The notes under the pieces are model-generated. The model searched no databases. It was given only the letters and a program-made list of their open reading frames with translations, and was not told the DNA's origin. A DNA stretch of 64,000 nt from CAYOZN01 sp964408455 (GTDB lineage: Bacteria; Planctomycetota; Phycisphaerae; UBA1845; UTPLA1): the NCBI GenBank assembly GCA_964408455.1, contig CAYOZN010000027.1, positions 21,567 through 85,566 on the forward strand, in the 5' to 3' direction. The position numbers and the translations under genes are program-made. Positions within the stretch are counted from its first letter, which is position 1, and each line of letters starts with the position of its first letter. Of this stretch, positions 35,341 through 45,070 are shown in pieces.

Positions 35341-36819
35341 ATGAGTTACAGGATACGTCGATTGACATTTCTGACCGTGGTGATGGCTCTGGGCGCCATT
35401 CATTGCGACAGCAACCCGCGTGAGGCGGCACCAAACAATGAGGCGCATGTTGAAACCGGCGAGGGGGTGACCAATCGAATTGATGTGCCGGATACGGTTC
35501 GGCGAAACCTCGGGATCACGTTTGCAAGAGTCGAGAGCAGACCGGTTGCGCAGACAATCCGCGCGCCGGGCCGATTTGAGTTGTTGCCGCGGGCACGGCG
35601 GGAGTATCGCACGATGCTGTCCGGGCGCGTTGAGCTGCTTGTCAGTCAGTACGATCAGGTCGAAGCAGGCGAGCCGCTCTATCGGCTCTCTTCGCCCGAA
35701 TGGCGCGAGCTTCAGATGAAACTCAGCGAAGCGGAGACAGTCATTCGCCAGTCTGAAGCCAAGGTGGCAGCCATTTCGCCTCTGTTGAACGCACATCGAA
35801 ACCACGAGTCGGTCCTGAGCGCGTGGGTCGAGCTCTGGGAACAACGCGTGGCGCAGCTCGGAGAGCCACATGCTTCCGGTGTTGTGAGCATTGATGAGAT
35901 TACCGCGGCCAGAAGCACGCTCGCCGAAAAACGTGCCGAACTCGCCGAGGTATTGGAGAAAGAGGCCGAGCTTGAGGCACAGAGCGCCGCGGCCCAGGCC
36001 GATCATGATGCGGCTCACGCGCGCTTTCGGCTGCTCCTGGCAACGGCCTCGACACTGATCGGAGTTTCCGAACAAGACCTTGCAGCGCCCTATGACCTGG
36101 ATCAGCACCTGCACTCCGGGATACACACGCATGAGGAACTGACAACAAGGCCGGCTACGGGATGGAGTCAGATTAACGATATTGAAGTGCGCGCCGCCGC
36201 CTCGGGGATCGTCGAGGCGCTCGATCTTACCAACGGGTCGTGGGCTTCGACGGGTGCATTGGTCATGGCAACGGTGGAGCCGCGGCGCTTGCGATTCCGC
36301 GCGATGGGAATGCAGAGCGATCTGGGGCGGCTCAAGGATGGATTGCCCGCGCGAATTGTGCCTCCGAAGGGTGGAACGATTCCATTGCAGGAAACCATGT
36401 CCGCCGCGCTTTCTCTTGGCCTGAATGCCGATCCGGGAGAGCGAACCCTCGAACTGATCGCCGTACCGGAGCGCGTCGCCGACTGGGCCAAGGCCGGCGT
36501 TTCCGCCCACCTGGAAATCGTGACAGCGGGCGGTCAGGAAGAGCTTGCAATTCCCCTCTCGAGCGTCATTCAGGACGGACTGGCGAAGGTCTTTTTCCGA
36601 CGCGATCCCAGGAACCCGGACAAAGTCATACGGGTGGAAGCCGACCTCGGTGTTAATGACGGAAGATGGGTCGTCGTTCAAAGCGGCGTCCGCGAAGGCG
36701 ACGAAGTCGTGCTGGATGGCGTATACCAGTTGATGATCGCAACGTCCGGGACGGTTCAGGCGGGCGGCCACTTTCACGCAGACGGCACATTTCATGCCGG
36801 AGAGGATGAGAAGAAATGA
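35341..36819 (+). CDS. RND efflux periplasmic adaptor lipoprotein (CusB/HlyD type)
   Basis: A 492-residue membrane fusion protein. The lipobox AIHC is near residue 22. A barrel-sandwich half (about 60-115, RTMLSGRVELLVSQYDQVEAGEPLYRL) leads into a long alpha hairpin (about 115-240), the second lipoyl half (IEVRAAASGIVEALDL) and beta-barrel domains. His clusters occur in HLHSGIHTHEEL and in the C-terminal HFHADGTFHAGE, suited to a metal cargo. The ATG at 35341 has GGAG six bases upstream; the frame is open from 35311. The stop overlaps the pump gene by four bases. Confidence 0.9.
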   Translation: MSYRIRRLTFLTVVMALGAIHCDSNPREAAPNNEAHVETGEGVTNRIDVPDTVRRNLGITFARVESRPVAQTIRAPGRFELLPRARREYRTMLSGRVELLVSQYDQVEAGEPLYRLSSPEWRELQMKLSEAETVIRQSEAKVAAISPLLNAHRNHESVLSAWVELWEQRVAQLGEPHASGVVSIDEITAARSTLAEKRAELAEVLEKEAELEAQSAAAQADHDAAHARFRLLLATASTLIGVSEQDLAAPYDLDQHLHSGIHTHEELTTRPATGWSQINDIEVRAAASGIVEALDLTNGSWASTGALVMATVEPRRLRFRAMGMQSDLGRLKDGLPARIVPPKGGTIPLQETMSAALSLGLNADPGERTLELIAVPERVADWAKAGVSAHLEIVTAGGQEELAIPLSSVIQDGLAKVFFRRDPRNPDKVIRVEADLGVNDGRWVVVQSGVREGDEVVLDGVYQLMIATSGTVQAGGHFHADGTFHAGEDEKK

Positions 36820-39800
36820 GTGCCGCCGACGATTTCGATTCAATCGCGCGAGAAGACGCGGGAGGAGGCATCCTCGCACGACTGATTGCGTTTTCGCTCA
36901 GGTATTCCGGCCTGATGGTCGTGGCATCGGGTCTGCTGCTCGCATTCGTCGGTTTTCAGCTCCCACGCCTGCCTGTGGACGTATTTCCGGAGTTGAACGC
37001 CCCGACCGTCGTCATCCTGACCGAGGCGGGCGGTTTCGCCGCCGACGAAGTTGAGCAGTATGTCACTTTCCCGATTGAAACGTCCGTCAACGGGCTGCCC
37101 GGCGTTCGGCGCGTGCGAAGCTCCAGTGCCATCGGCCTGTCCCTCATCTGGGTCGAGTTTGACTGGGGTCAGGACATATACCAGGCGCGGCAACTGGTTT
37201 CCGAGCGACTCTCCGCGGTTCGGGAGCTGCTCCCACCCGCTGCTCACGCGCAAATCACTCCGGTCACATCGATCACCGGTGAAATCATGTTGCTGGCCCT
37301 GTCGTCGCCCGACGGCCGCGTGACGCCGCTGGAGATGCGCTCCTTTGCCGAATTCGAATTGCGCAACCGGCTGCTCGCGGTTCCGGGGATTGCCCAGGTG
37401 GTCGCCATCGGCGGCGAACTTCCGGAATACCAGATCAACGTGCATCAAGACAGGCTTGCCCTGTATGGATTGACCATTCAGGAAGTCGTCGAGGCCGCCA
37501 AATCCGCACACAGCATTGCCAGCGCCGGCTACCTGCCGAATGTTGACCGGCTCGAACTTCCGCTACGTCAGGCGGCGCGCGTGCAAAGCGTCGATGACAT
37601 CAGGAACACGCTCATTCGCTACCACAAGGGAGCGCCGGTGCTCATCGGTCAGATCGCCGACGTGGATATCGGCCCGGCGCCCAAGCGCGGCACTGCGGCC
37701 GACCGCGCGATTCCCGCGGTCGTCATGAGCATCCAGAAATCGCCCGGCACCAACACGCTGCTCCTGACGAAGGAGCTGGATCGCGTGCTGGATGAAGTGG
37801 AAAAGTCGCTGCCCGCCGGGCTGGTGCTCAACCGCAAGGTCTTCCGCCAGGCCAACTTCATCGAACGCTCGGTCAACAACGTCGTGGTGGTCATGCGCGA
37901 CGCCGGCATCATCGTCGCCATCGTCCTGGTGCTCTTCCTGCTCAATGCCCGCACCACGATCATCACTTTGACCGCCCTGCCCATGTCGCTGGCGTTCGCA
38001 ATCCTGATCCTCTGGTGGTTCGAATTGTCCATCAACGTCATGACGCTCGGTGGCCTGGCGGTCGCCATTGGCGAACTGGTGGACGACGCCATCATCGACG
38101 TGGAGAACGTGTTTCGGCGCCTGCGCGAGAACCGCCACAAGCCGGAGCCGCAACGCAGGCCCTTCGTTCGAGTCATTTATGACGCCAGCAACGAAATCAG
38201 AAGTTCCGTGGTGTTCGCCACGATCATCATCTGCATGGTCTTCGTTCCGCTGCTTTTCCTGGAGGGGCTCGAAGGCCGCTTCTTCCGGCCGCTGGGCATT
38301 ACCTACATCGTGTCGATCCTGGCGTCGCTTTTCGTCGCACTCACGCTGACGCCGGCCTTGTGCAGGCTGCTGCTGCGCGGCCGGCTGGGCAGTGCCGAAC
38401 ACGCCGACGGCTTTCTCGTTCGCTGGCTTAAGCGTCGATATGAGCCTTCCTTGCGCTGGTCCATCATGCATCGTCGCCTCGTGCTGAGTCTCGCCTTCGT
38501 CGCAACCATTGGTTCTCTCGGCCTGGCCACGACATTCGGCACAAGTTTCCTGCCATCGTTCAACGAAGGCACATTCACCGTCTTCCTTTTTACGCCGCCT
38601 GGAACGTCGCTTACGGAAAGCGATCGCGTGGCCCGTGGCATCGAACGGCGACTGGCCGATATTCCGGGCGTCGAGAGTGTGACGCGCCGCACTGGCCGCG
38701 CCGAACGCGACGAGCATGCCGAACCGCCGAGCAGTTCCGAAATCGAAGTGACTGCCGCCGCGGGTATGTCCAAGGAAACGGTCCGCCAGCAAATCGATTC
38801 CGTGCTGGCGGATGTCCCCGGCATCACAACGATGATCGGGCAGCCGATCGAGCATCGGCTGTCACACATCCTCTCCGGTACGCCCGCGGCGATCGCCATC
38901 AATGTGTTCGGCGACGACCTGGCGAAATTGCGAATGCTTGCAAAAGAGATCGAAAGCGCGCTGCGCGAGATTCCGGGCACGCGTGATGTGGCGGCCAACC
39001 GCGAAGTGACCGTGGCATCGGTTCCAATCCACTATCGTCATCAGGACCTGGCCGCAGCCGGCCTGACTCCGGCCCTGGCCGCTGAACAAGTTCAGCAGGC
39101 GATCTACGGCGAAATCGTGACCGGAATCAACCAGGGTGTGCGCCGATTCGATCTCGTTGTAAGGCTCGCGCAGGAAGAGCGGGAAAGCATCGATCAGCTT
39201 AAGGCCCTTCGACTGCGCGGCGTCGGCGGCGCCGTTGTTCGACTGGAAGAAGTGGCCGACATCGGACCGGAGCGTACGCCCAACATCATCGCCCGAGAAA
39301 ATGCCCGGCGCAAGGCCGTCATCTCATGCAATGTCGCGGAGGGATTCAATCTCGGAGACCTCGTGGCGCAGGTTCGCGCTCGCGTCGATCCCATTGTGCA
39401 GCGCGCCGGGTACAGCGTGCACTATGGCGGGCAGTTCGAGGCTCAGCAATCGGCTTCCCGGACAATCCTGGTGGCCGGTGTCGGTGTTGCCGTCGCCATG
39501 CTCATGCTGCTCCACCTGTCGACCGGTTCGCTTCGCGTCGCACTTCTGGTCATGCTGAACCTCCCGCTCGCCACGATCGGAGGCATCGCCGCCGTCTATC
39601 TGACGGAAACTTCGCGCCCGTTCGGCAACACACTGTCCCTGCTGGGACTCTCGAGCATCCCCTACGAGGCGCCGGTCATGTCGATTGCCAGCCTCGTCGG
39701 GTTCATCACGCTGTTCGGCATTGCCGTTCGCAACGGCATCCTGCTCGTGAATCACTATCAGCACCTCATGACGCTGGAGAACAAGCCGATGCGCGAGGCG

Positions 39801-40100
39801 ATTGTCCAGGGATCCATGGAACGGCTCGTGCCGATCCTGATGACGGCCCTTTGTGCTGCACTCGGTTTGATCCCGATCGCGCTGGCCAAGGGCGAGCCCG
39901 GCAGCGAACTGCTCGCGCCGCTGGCCATCGTGGTTCTGGGCGGGCTGATCACTTCGACTTTCTTGAATCTTGTGGTCGTACCGGCGGGTTACGCGCTGGT
40001 TTTCGGCCTTCAGAGTTCCGTGTCAGCGACGAGCGGGGTATTGAACCGGCTTGTGGATGCCGTGCTGCGCCGCAACGCTCAACCTACGAAAGGATCTTGA
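36816..40100 (+). CDS. Heavy-metal RND efflux pump (CzcA/CusA family)
   Basis: A 1094-residue inner-membrane RND transporter of the heavy-metal (HME) class. It shows the usual two-fold arrangement: helix 1 (about 30-50), periplasmic loop beginning PRLPVDVFPELNAPTV, helices 2-6 (about 360-530), a second long loop and helices 8-12 (about 880-1070). The HME signature on helix 4 reads GELVDDAIIDVENVFRRL, with acidic residues for proton transfer. This differs from the classic CzcA (VDGAV) and CusA (VDAAI) versions, so the cargo (Zn/Co/Cd or Cu/Ag or other) is not certain. Driven by proton influx; the partners are the two genes upstream. Confidence 0.9.
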   Translation: MSAADDFDSIAREDAGGGILARLIAFSLRYSGLMVVASGLLLAFVGFQLPRLPVDVFPELNAPTVVILTEAGGFAADEVEQYVTFPIETSVNGLPGVRRVRSSSAIGLSLIWVEFDWGQDIYQARQLVSERLSAVRELLPPAAHAQITPVTSITGEIMLLALSSPDGRVTPLEMRSFAEFELRNRLLAVPGIAQVVAIGGELPEYQINVHQDRLALYGLTIQEVVEAAKSAHSIASAGYLPNVDRLELPLRQAARVQSVDDIRNTLIRYHKGAPVLIGQIADVDIGPAPKRGTAADRAIPAVVMSIQKSPGTNTLLLTKELDRVLDEVEKSLPAGLVLNRKVFRQANFIERSVNNVVVVMRDAGIIVAIVLVLFLLNARTTIITLTALPMSLAFAILILWWFELSINVMTLGGLAVAIGELVDDAIIDVENVFRRLRENRHKPEPQRRPFVRVIYDASNEIRSSVVFATIIICMVFVPLLFLEGLEGRFFRPLGITYIVSILASLFVALTLTPALCRLLLRGRLGSAEHADGFLVRWLKRRYEPSLRWSIMHRRLVLSLAFVATIGSLGLATTFGTSFLPSFNEGTFTVFLFTPPGTSLTESDRVARGIERRLADIPGVESVTRRTGRAERDEHAEPPSSSEIEVTAAAGMSKETVRQQIDSVLADVPGITTMIGQPIEHRLSHILSGTPAAIAINVFGDDLAKLRMLAKEIESALREIPGTRDVAANREVTVASVPIHYRHQDLAAAGLTPALAAEQVQQAIYGEIVTGINQGVRRFDLVVRLAQEERESIDQLKALRLRGVGGAVVRLEEVADIGPERTPNIIARENARRKAVISCNVAEGFNLGDLVAQVRARVDPIVQRAGYSVHYGGQFEAQQSASRTILVAGVGVAVAMLMLLHLSTGSLRVALLVMLNLPLATIGGIAAVYLTETSRPFGNTLSLLGLSSIPYEAPVMSIASLVGFITLFGIAVRNGILLVNHYQHLMTLENKPMREAIVQGSMERLVPILMTALCAALGLIPIALAKGEPGSELLAPLAIVVLGGLITSTFLNLVVVPAGYALVFGLQSSVSATSGVLNRLVDAVLRRNAQPTKGS

Positions 40101-40105
40101 ATTAC

Positions 40106-40630
40106 ATGCGAACGCTCATTCTTTCATCGGTCCTGTCGATCGCCATCATGGCGATCGGCTGTGATCGAAAGCCGGAAACCGGAACACCCGCGACGACGCC
40201 TCCCGCGGCGACGGAGAAGCATGACGATCATGACGGCCACGACCATGCAGCCGAAGAAGCGGCGGGCCGCCGTGCAGGCCATACGGGCGAAGCCATTGAG
40301 CTGGGCACGACCAAGATCGGCGAACTGGCCGTGCGCGCATCGCGGGACAAAGGTGATATCAAACCCGGCGGCGACGCCCCGATAGATGTATGGCTGACCA
40401 CCGCCGACGGCAAACCGGCGACAGTCACCGCCCTGCGGTTCTGGATCGGAACCGAAGACGCCAAAGGCTCAATCAAGGCCAAGGCCGACATCGAGGATCC
40501 GATGCAGCCGAATCACTGGCATACGCACGTCGAGTTTCCAGATCCGCTGCCAGCCGACTGCAAACTCTGGGTGCAGATTGAGGTGACGAGCGGCGAAAGA
40601 CTCGTCACCTCGTTTCCACTGAAGCTGTGA
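40106..40630 (+). CDS. His-rich lipoprotein at the end of the efflux operon
   Basis: A 174-residue lipoprotein (lipobox MAIGC, Cys19). A His/Asp cluster KHDDHDGHDHAAEE follows at about 40-55, then a beta-sandwich-like domain (VWLTTADGKPATVTALRFWIG ... HWHTHVEFP) to the C-terminus. It lies five bases after the pump gene. Such proteins may bind the exported metal in the periplasm like CusF, although it lacks CusF's Met motif. The family is unknown to me; a short hairpin (40633-40647) follows the gene. Confidence 0.65.
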   Translation: MRTLILSSVLSIAIMAIGCDRKPETGTPATTPPAATEKHDDHDGHDHAAEEAAGRRAGHTGEAIELGTTKIGELAVRASRDKGDIKPGGDAPIDVWLTTADGKPATVTALRFWIGTEDAKGSIKAKADIEDPMQPNHWHTHVEFPDPLPADCKLWVQIEVTSGERLVTSFPLKL

Positions 40631-40732
40631 CAATCGGCACTGCCGATCGCCACCTGCTCCCATGATCGTCTGCACGAAATGCGGCGTCGCGCGATGTATA
40701 GCGATCGCCCCATTGGCGTGCGTAGAGCAGGG

Positions 40733-43700
40733 CTACGGGCAGGAGCTCGCCGAGAGCTGCACTGTCGTGAATACCTGAACATCGCGGCCGTCAAGCTCGG
40801 CATCGCCGTTCATGTCAGCGCAGTGACAAAGTTCGGCAGAGTTTTGCCCGAGCAGACAACTTACGAATTCCTGCACATCGGCGATTTCGATGACGGCATT
40901 GCCGTCGATGTCTCCGGCGCAGGTGGTACAGCCCGCACCGCAGGGAACCGAAACATAGACACCGGGATTGCCAATGTCGCCGTTGGTGGAAGCGAAAGAA
41001 TTTTGCGCATCCGCGGCAGCCGAAAGCTGCCAGGCAAACACATCGTCATCGCCCAGCGCGTCGGCGCAGGTCCAGCCGCTGAAGTTCTGCGTGCGAATCG
41101 AACCGACAAACACCTGGTCGCCGTATGACAGGCGATCCACCAGCGCGTCGTTCTGATCGTACAGGTTGATCTGGTCGTTGCGGCCCAGATTGTTTGTGTA
41201 CGGACCGACGATCTTGACGGCCGGCCCGAGGTTCCAGGCGGCCCGGAAGACTTCAACCGCGTCCTCGCAGATGATCATCGACTCGCCGGGTGCGAGCGTG
41301 CCCGCCGCACTCAGCACGAACGAATCGGGAATCGCGCTGTCGTCATCGTAGCTCCAGCCGGTCATGTCGACCGGCGTGTCGCCGACGTTGGTGAACTCGA
41401 CGAACTCGCCCCCGTTGCCCGAATACATCCATTCGGTGATGCGCACCTGCGCACTGCTGGGCTGCGGGCAATTCGCGCTGACGCACGCCGAATCATCACC
41501 CTGATAGGCGCCGGCCTGGTTGCCGCAGTCCTCCGCCGTAAGCTCATCCGTGCAGCTGCCGTCAATGAAGCAGCAGGCGCCGGTCGGCGTAGGTCCGCCG
41601 CACACGATCTCCACGAACGAACCCGGATTGCCGATTTCACCAGCAGAAGACGCATAAGAACTCTGAGCGTCGCCATTGGTCGAGAGCACCCACTCGAAGA
41701 TGTCGTTCTGGCCGAGGTTCTGGCCACAGGTCCAACCGGTGATGTTCTGCGTGCGAATGGAGCCGGGGAAGACGGTATCGTCGCCAAAGGTCAGACGATC
41801 GACCAACTGCCCACTGGCATCGTACAGGTTGATCTCATCCTCGCGGCCGAGGTTATTGCCGTGCGGACCGACGATGACCACGCCGGAGCCGCCCAGGTTC
41901 CACGCCGCCTCAAAGACGCCGGGCACCGCCTCCGTCAGAATGACGGATTGACCGGGCTGCACGACGCCGAAAGCCGACAGCGGCGTTGAGCCGGGAATGC
42001 GGCTGATGTCGTCGTAGCTCCAGCCGGTCATGTCGATCGGCGTGTTGCCGACGTTGGTGAACTCGACGAATTCGCCGCTGGGCCCGGAGTACATGTACTC
42101 GGTAATGCGGATCTGTTGATCGCTGGGCGACGGGCAGTCGGTCGTACCGCAGTCGGTGAGCGCGCCCTGCCAGTTGCCGCCCAGGCCATCGCAGGCGGTC
42201 TCAGTGATGCCGTTGACGCAGGTGCCATCGAACAGGCAGCACGCGCCGATCGGGTTTGCGCCGGCGCAGGGGTCAAGCACGAATCCGCCCGGGCTGCCCA
42301 CATCGCCGCCGGTGGATGCAAAGGAGTTCTGAGCATCGGCAGGCGACGACAGCAACCAGTTCTCGATATCATTCGCGCCCACGACGAAGTTGCACGGCCA
42401 GCCGGAGAAATTCTGCGTGCGGATGGTGCCTGGGAAAGTCTGATCGCCATACGTGAGGCGATCGACGAGCACGCCGGCGGCGTCGTAGATGTTGATCTCA
42501 TCGTTGCGGCCGAGATTGTTGCCGACCAGCACGCCCATTTCGCCGACGATCTGCACCGCCGGCGCAAGACCCCACGCTGTGCGGAAGGCGGCCTCGGTCG
42601 ATTCGGTGATGATGGCCGACTCGCCCGGTTGCAGCACGCCGATCGCGCCGATCGGGAACGTGCCCTGAATGCGGTTGGAGTCGTCACAGCTCCAGCCCGT
42701 CATGTCGACCGCGGCGGCATCCAGGTTGGTCACCTCGATAAACTCGCCGTTCGCGCCCGAATACATATACTCGGTAATGCGGACGATGGCATTCGACGGC
42801 TGCGGGCAGGTGATGCCGACGCAGGTCAAGCCATCGCCCTGGTAGAGACCGCCGATCTGAATGCAGTAGTCCTGCGATACGATCGGCCCCGAGATGCACG
42901 TGCCGGCATTGCAGCAGGCGCCGGTGGGCACGTTCGTGGCACAGTCGTTCACGACGAACTCGCCGGGATTGCCGACATCCAGCGAGCCGGAAACGTAGGA
43001 GCCCTGGGCGTCGCCGGCAATCGAGAGACGCCAGTCGAAAATGTCGTTTGCGCCCACGCCCACGTCGCACGGCCAGCCGGAACTGCCCTGCGTGCGGACC
43101 GTGTCGGGGAACGTCTGGTCACCGTAGGTAAGGCGATCGGCCAGCGTGCCCGCGTTGTCGTAGAGATTGATCTCATCGTTGCGGCCGAGATTGACCGTCA
43201 GATCGCCGATGATCTTCACACCCGACAGTCCCCAGTTGATGTGGAATGCGGCGAGATCGTCCTCCGTCAGGATGACCGACTCGCCGGGCGCCACGATGCC
43301 GAAGGCGGTCAGGTCCACCTGGCCCGGCAGCCTCGCCGAATCGCTGTAACTCCAGCCCGTGAGATCGACGGGCGCCGCCGTGGTATTCGTGAACTCGATG
43401 AATTCCGGTGAATTGCCGCTATACATGTACTCGGTAATCTGCACCGCCGGAGGCGTGCCCACGCCGCCGCACACCGGGCATTCCGCAAGAAACGCGGCGA
43501 TGTCATCCGCTGTCACGGCCGCGGCATTCTCGCCGCCGATCCCGTCGTCCGTGTCCATCTCGAGCATCATCAGCACTAGCTGGAACTCGACGCCCTGCCG
43601 CAGGTATCGCTGATAGGCCACCTCGTCGCCGGGGACGCCGGGCGTGGGGTCGTACTCGTCGGCCACCGTGTCGTCGAGCGTGAAGCCGAGCCGGTCCTCA

Positions 43701-44884
43701 ATCAGCCGCCGGTCGATCTGGTTGATGAAGCCGTCGCAGTTGAAGTCGCCGCGGATGAAACGGAACTGCGTGATACCCGCGTTCGTGGGATGATCGTTGA
43801 AGCCGCCCGGCGTCATCTTGAAGCCGGTCGCGTCAAGATCCGTGACACGATAGGGACCGCTCGCATTGGCGGCACAGCCGTCGGCCGTTTCGTTGTCAGG
43901 CTCGGGATCGCACGAGCCGTCGTAAGGCGTAGCCGATCCGTTCGTCGGCGCCTTCGTCTGTGAATAACCGGTGGCCAGGTCGATGGCGAGATTGTATTCC
44001 AGAAAGTTGGGATCAATCGGCAGGGCATCGACCGTTTCGCCATAGATGAAAGACTCATCGACGATGGTTGTCTTGGCAAACGAAAACGCGCCGCCGGCAT
44101 TTCCAATCGTGCGATAGCCGCGCTGCGGATTCAGGATAAAGTACCGCAGCCGCGTCACGCCATCCGGATTGAACCCCGGCGTATCGCTGAATTCGAATTC
44201 ACCATCACGCTGGTACTCGTTGCCATTCTCGTTCGACCAGGCGAATTCATCGACGATCTGGTACGGCTCGACCGGCATGGCGGTATCGCCGGTGCCGATG
44301 TTGTTTACTTCGGTGCCGAAGTCGACCTCGCTGTCGTCGTTGACGTCGTGTCGAACGTCCTTTCGAAAGCCGTAGTTGGGGCCATAGACGCTCTGACCGT
44401 TGCCGTCGATCGAGTGATCGGGGCGCTTGCGGACCAGCACGTAGGTCGACGAGCCGTCGTTGTTCAGCTTGCCCGGCGTGTCGGACGTCGGGATGTGTTT
44501 GGCGGCAAAGCCGGCGACATTCGCCTGCGGATCGATCAGGTTCAGATCAACCAGCGTGTTGAAGCCGACGGTGTCGTTGACCAGCACGAGAAAGCCGTTG
44601 CTGCCCAGCGTCAGGCCGTCGAGCGTGAACGCCTCATCGACTTCCGGCACTTCCTCAAAGATGCCGTCCCCATTCAGATCTCTACCGCCCTTGAGCAGGC
44701 CGATCGCGTAGCCCGTCAGATCGGTGCCCGGCCGCCCGTAGAGCTCGATGAATTCGAGTGAATCGTCGAAGGTTCCCTCGGGATTCTCCCACACTTCACT
44801 GATGACCACCTGGCCGGAAACTGAAACGGTCAGGCTCAGCACGAGTCCGAGGCCCGCCACGAATGAAAACAGCGTTCTTGTCAC
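40733..44884 (-). CDS. Giant lamin-tail-domain surface protein with GACC modules and dockerin-like tail
   Basis: A 1383-residue secreted protein with a signal peptide (about 1-24). It has one divergent N-terminal lamin-tail domain (about 26-215), an internal dockerin-like loop (GDFNCDGFINQIDRRLI, 379-395), and four tandem lamin-tail repeats (about 482-646, 701-873, 924-1095, 1147-1316; each begins ITEYMYSG or ITEWMYSG). Three Cys-rich GACC modules separate the repeats (about 654-696, 879-918, 1101-1142). The end is a dockerin-like tail (GDIDGNAVIEIADVQEFVSCLL and DMNGDAELDGRDV). Lamin-tail domains in bacteria are extracellular beta-sandwiches of unknown binding partner. Confidence 0.8.
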   Translation of the reverse strand: MTRTLFSFVAGLGLVLSLTVSVSGQVVISEVWENPEGTFDDSLEFIELYGRPGTDLTGYAIGLLKGGRDLNGDGIFEEVPEVDEAFTLDGLTLGSNGFLVLVNDTVGFNTLVDLNLIDPQANVAGFAAKHIPTSDTPGKLNNDGSSTYVLVRKRPDHSIDGNGQSVYGPNYGFRKDVRHDVNDDSEVDFGTEVNNIGTGDTAMPVEPYQIVDEFAWSNENGNEYQRDGEFEFSDTPGFNPDGVTRLRYFILNPQRGYRTIGNAGGAFSFAKTTIVDESFIYGETVDALPIDPNFLEYNLAIDLATGYSQTKAPTNGSATPYDGSCDPEPDNETADGCAANASGPYRVTDLDATGFKMTPGGFNDHPTNAGITQFRFIRGDFNCDGFINQIDRRLIEDRLGFTLDDTVADEYDPTPGVPGDEVAYQRYLRQGVEFQLVLMMLEMDTDDGIGGENAAAVTADDIAAFLAECPVCGGVGTPPAVQITEYMYSGNSPEFIEFTNTTAAPVDLTGWSYSDSARLPGQVDLTAFGIVAPGESVILTEDDLAAFHINWGLSGVKIIGDLTVNLGRNDEINLYDNAGTLADRLTYGDQTFPDTVRTQGSSGWPCDVGVGANDIFDWRLSIAGDAQGSYVSGSLDVGNPGEFVVNDCATNVPTGACCNAGTCISGPIVSQDYCIQIGGLYQGDGLTCVGITCPQPSNAIVRITEYMYSGANGEFIEVTNLDAAAVDMTGWSCDDSNRIQGTFPIGAIGVLQPGESAIITESTEAAFRTAWGLAPAVQIVGEMGVLVGNNLGRNDEINIYDAAGVLVDRLTYGDQTFPGTIRTQNFSGWPCNFVVGANDIENWLLSSPADAQNSFASTGGDVGSPGGFVLDPCAGANPIGACCLFDGTCVNGITETACDGLGGNWQGALTDCGTTDCPSPSDQQIRITEYMYSGPSGEFVEFTNVGNTPIDMTGWSYDDISRIPGSTPLSAFGVVQPGQSVILTEAVPGVFEAAWNLGGSGVVIVGPHGNNLGREDEINLYDASGQLVDRLTFGDDTVFPGSIRTQNITGWTCGQNLGQNDIFEWVLSTNGDAQSSYASSAGEIGNPGSFVEIVCGGPTPTGACCFIDGSCTDELTAEDCGNQAGAYQGDDSACVSANCPQPSSAQVRITEWMYSGNGGEFVEFTNVGDTPVDMTGWSYDDDSAIPDSFVLSAAGTLAPGESMIICEDAVEVFRAAWNLGPAVKIVGPYTNNLGRNDQINLYDQNDALVDRLSYGDQVFVGSIRTQNFSGWTCADALGDDDVFAWQLSAAADAQNSFASTNGDIGNPGVYVSVPCGAGCTTCAGDIDGNAVIEIADVQEFVSCLLGQNSAELCHCADMNGDAELDGRDVQVFTTVQLSASSCP
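40937..43441 (-). repeat. Four tandem lamin-tail-domain coding repeats
   Basis: Four units of about 500 bases recur with a period of 657-669 bases inside the giant gene (about 42947-43441, 42266-42784, 41600-42115, 40937-41446). Each encodes ITExMYSG, a DMTGWSYDD-type strand, a NLGRND(E/Q)INLYD loop and an RTQNxSGW segment. The spacers encode the GACC modules. The units are homologous but diverged, so they arose by old duplications. Confidence 0.75.
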
Positions 44885-45070
44885 GATTTCTCCTCCCAGC
44901 TTTTCTCAGTCACGCGTGTGTCTATGACGCAGTGGCCGGCGGTCGCGCTCCAAGCCGCCGCCGCACGCGGGCGCGCCGCGCGGAATCCGCGGCAGCCCTG
45001 CGCGGGGCCTTGCGTTGACCATTCACATGTTCGGCGCCGCTTCAACGGCGCCCGGTGTAGATTCCCCCGA

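Noticed and set aside
40937..43441. CRISPR-like or satellite repeats
   Set aside because: The repeats are long, diverged and encode protein domains in one continuous frame.
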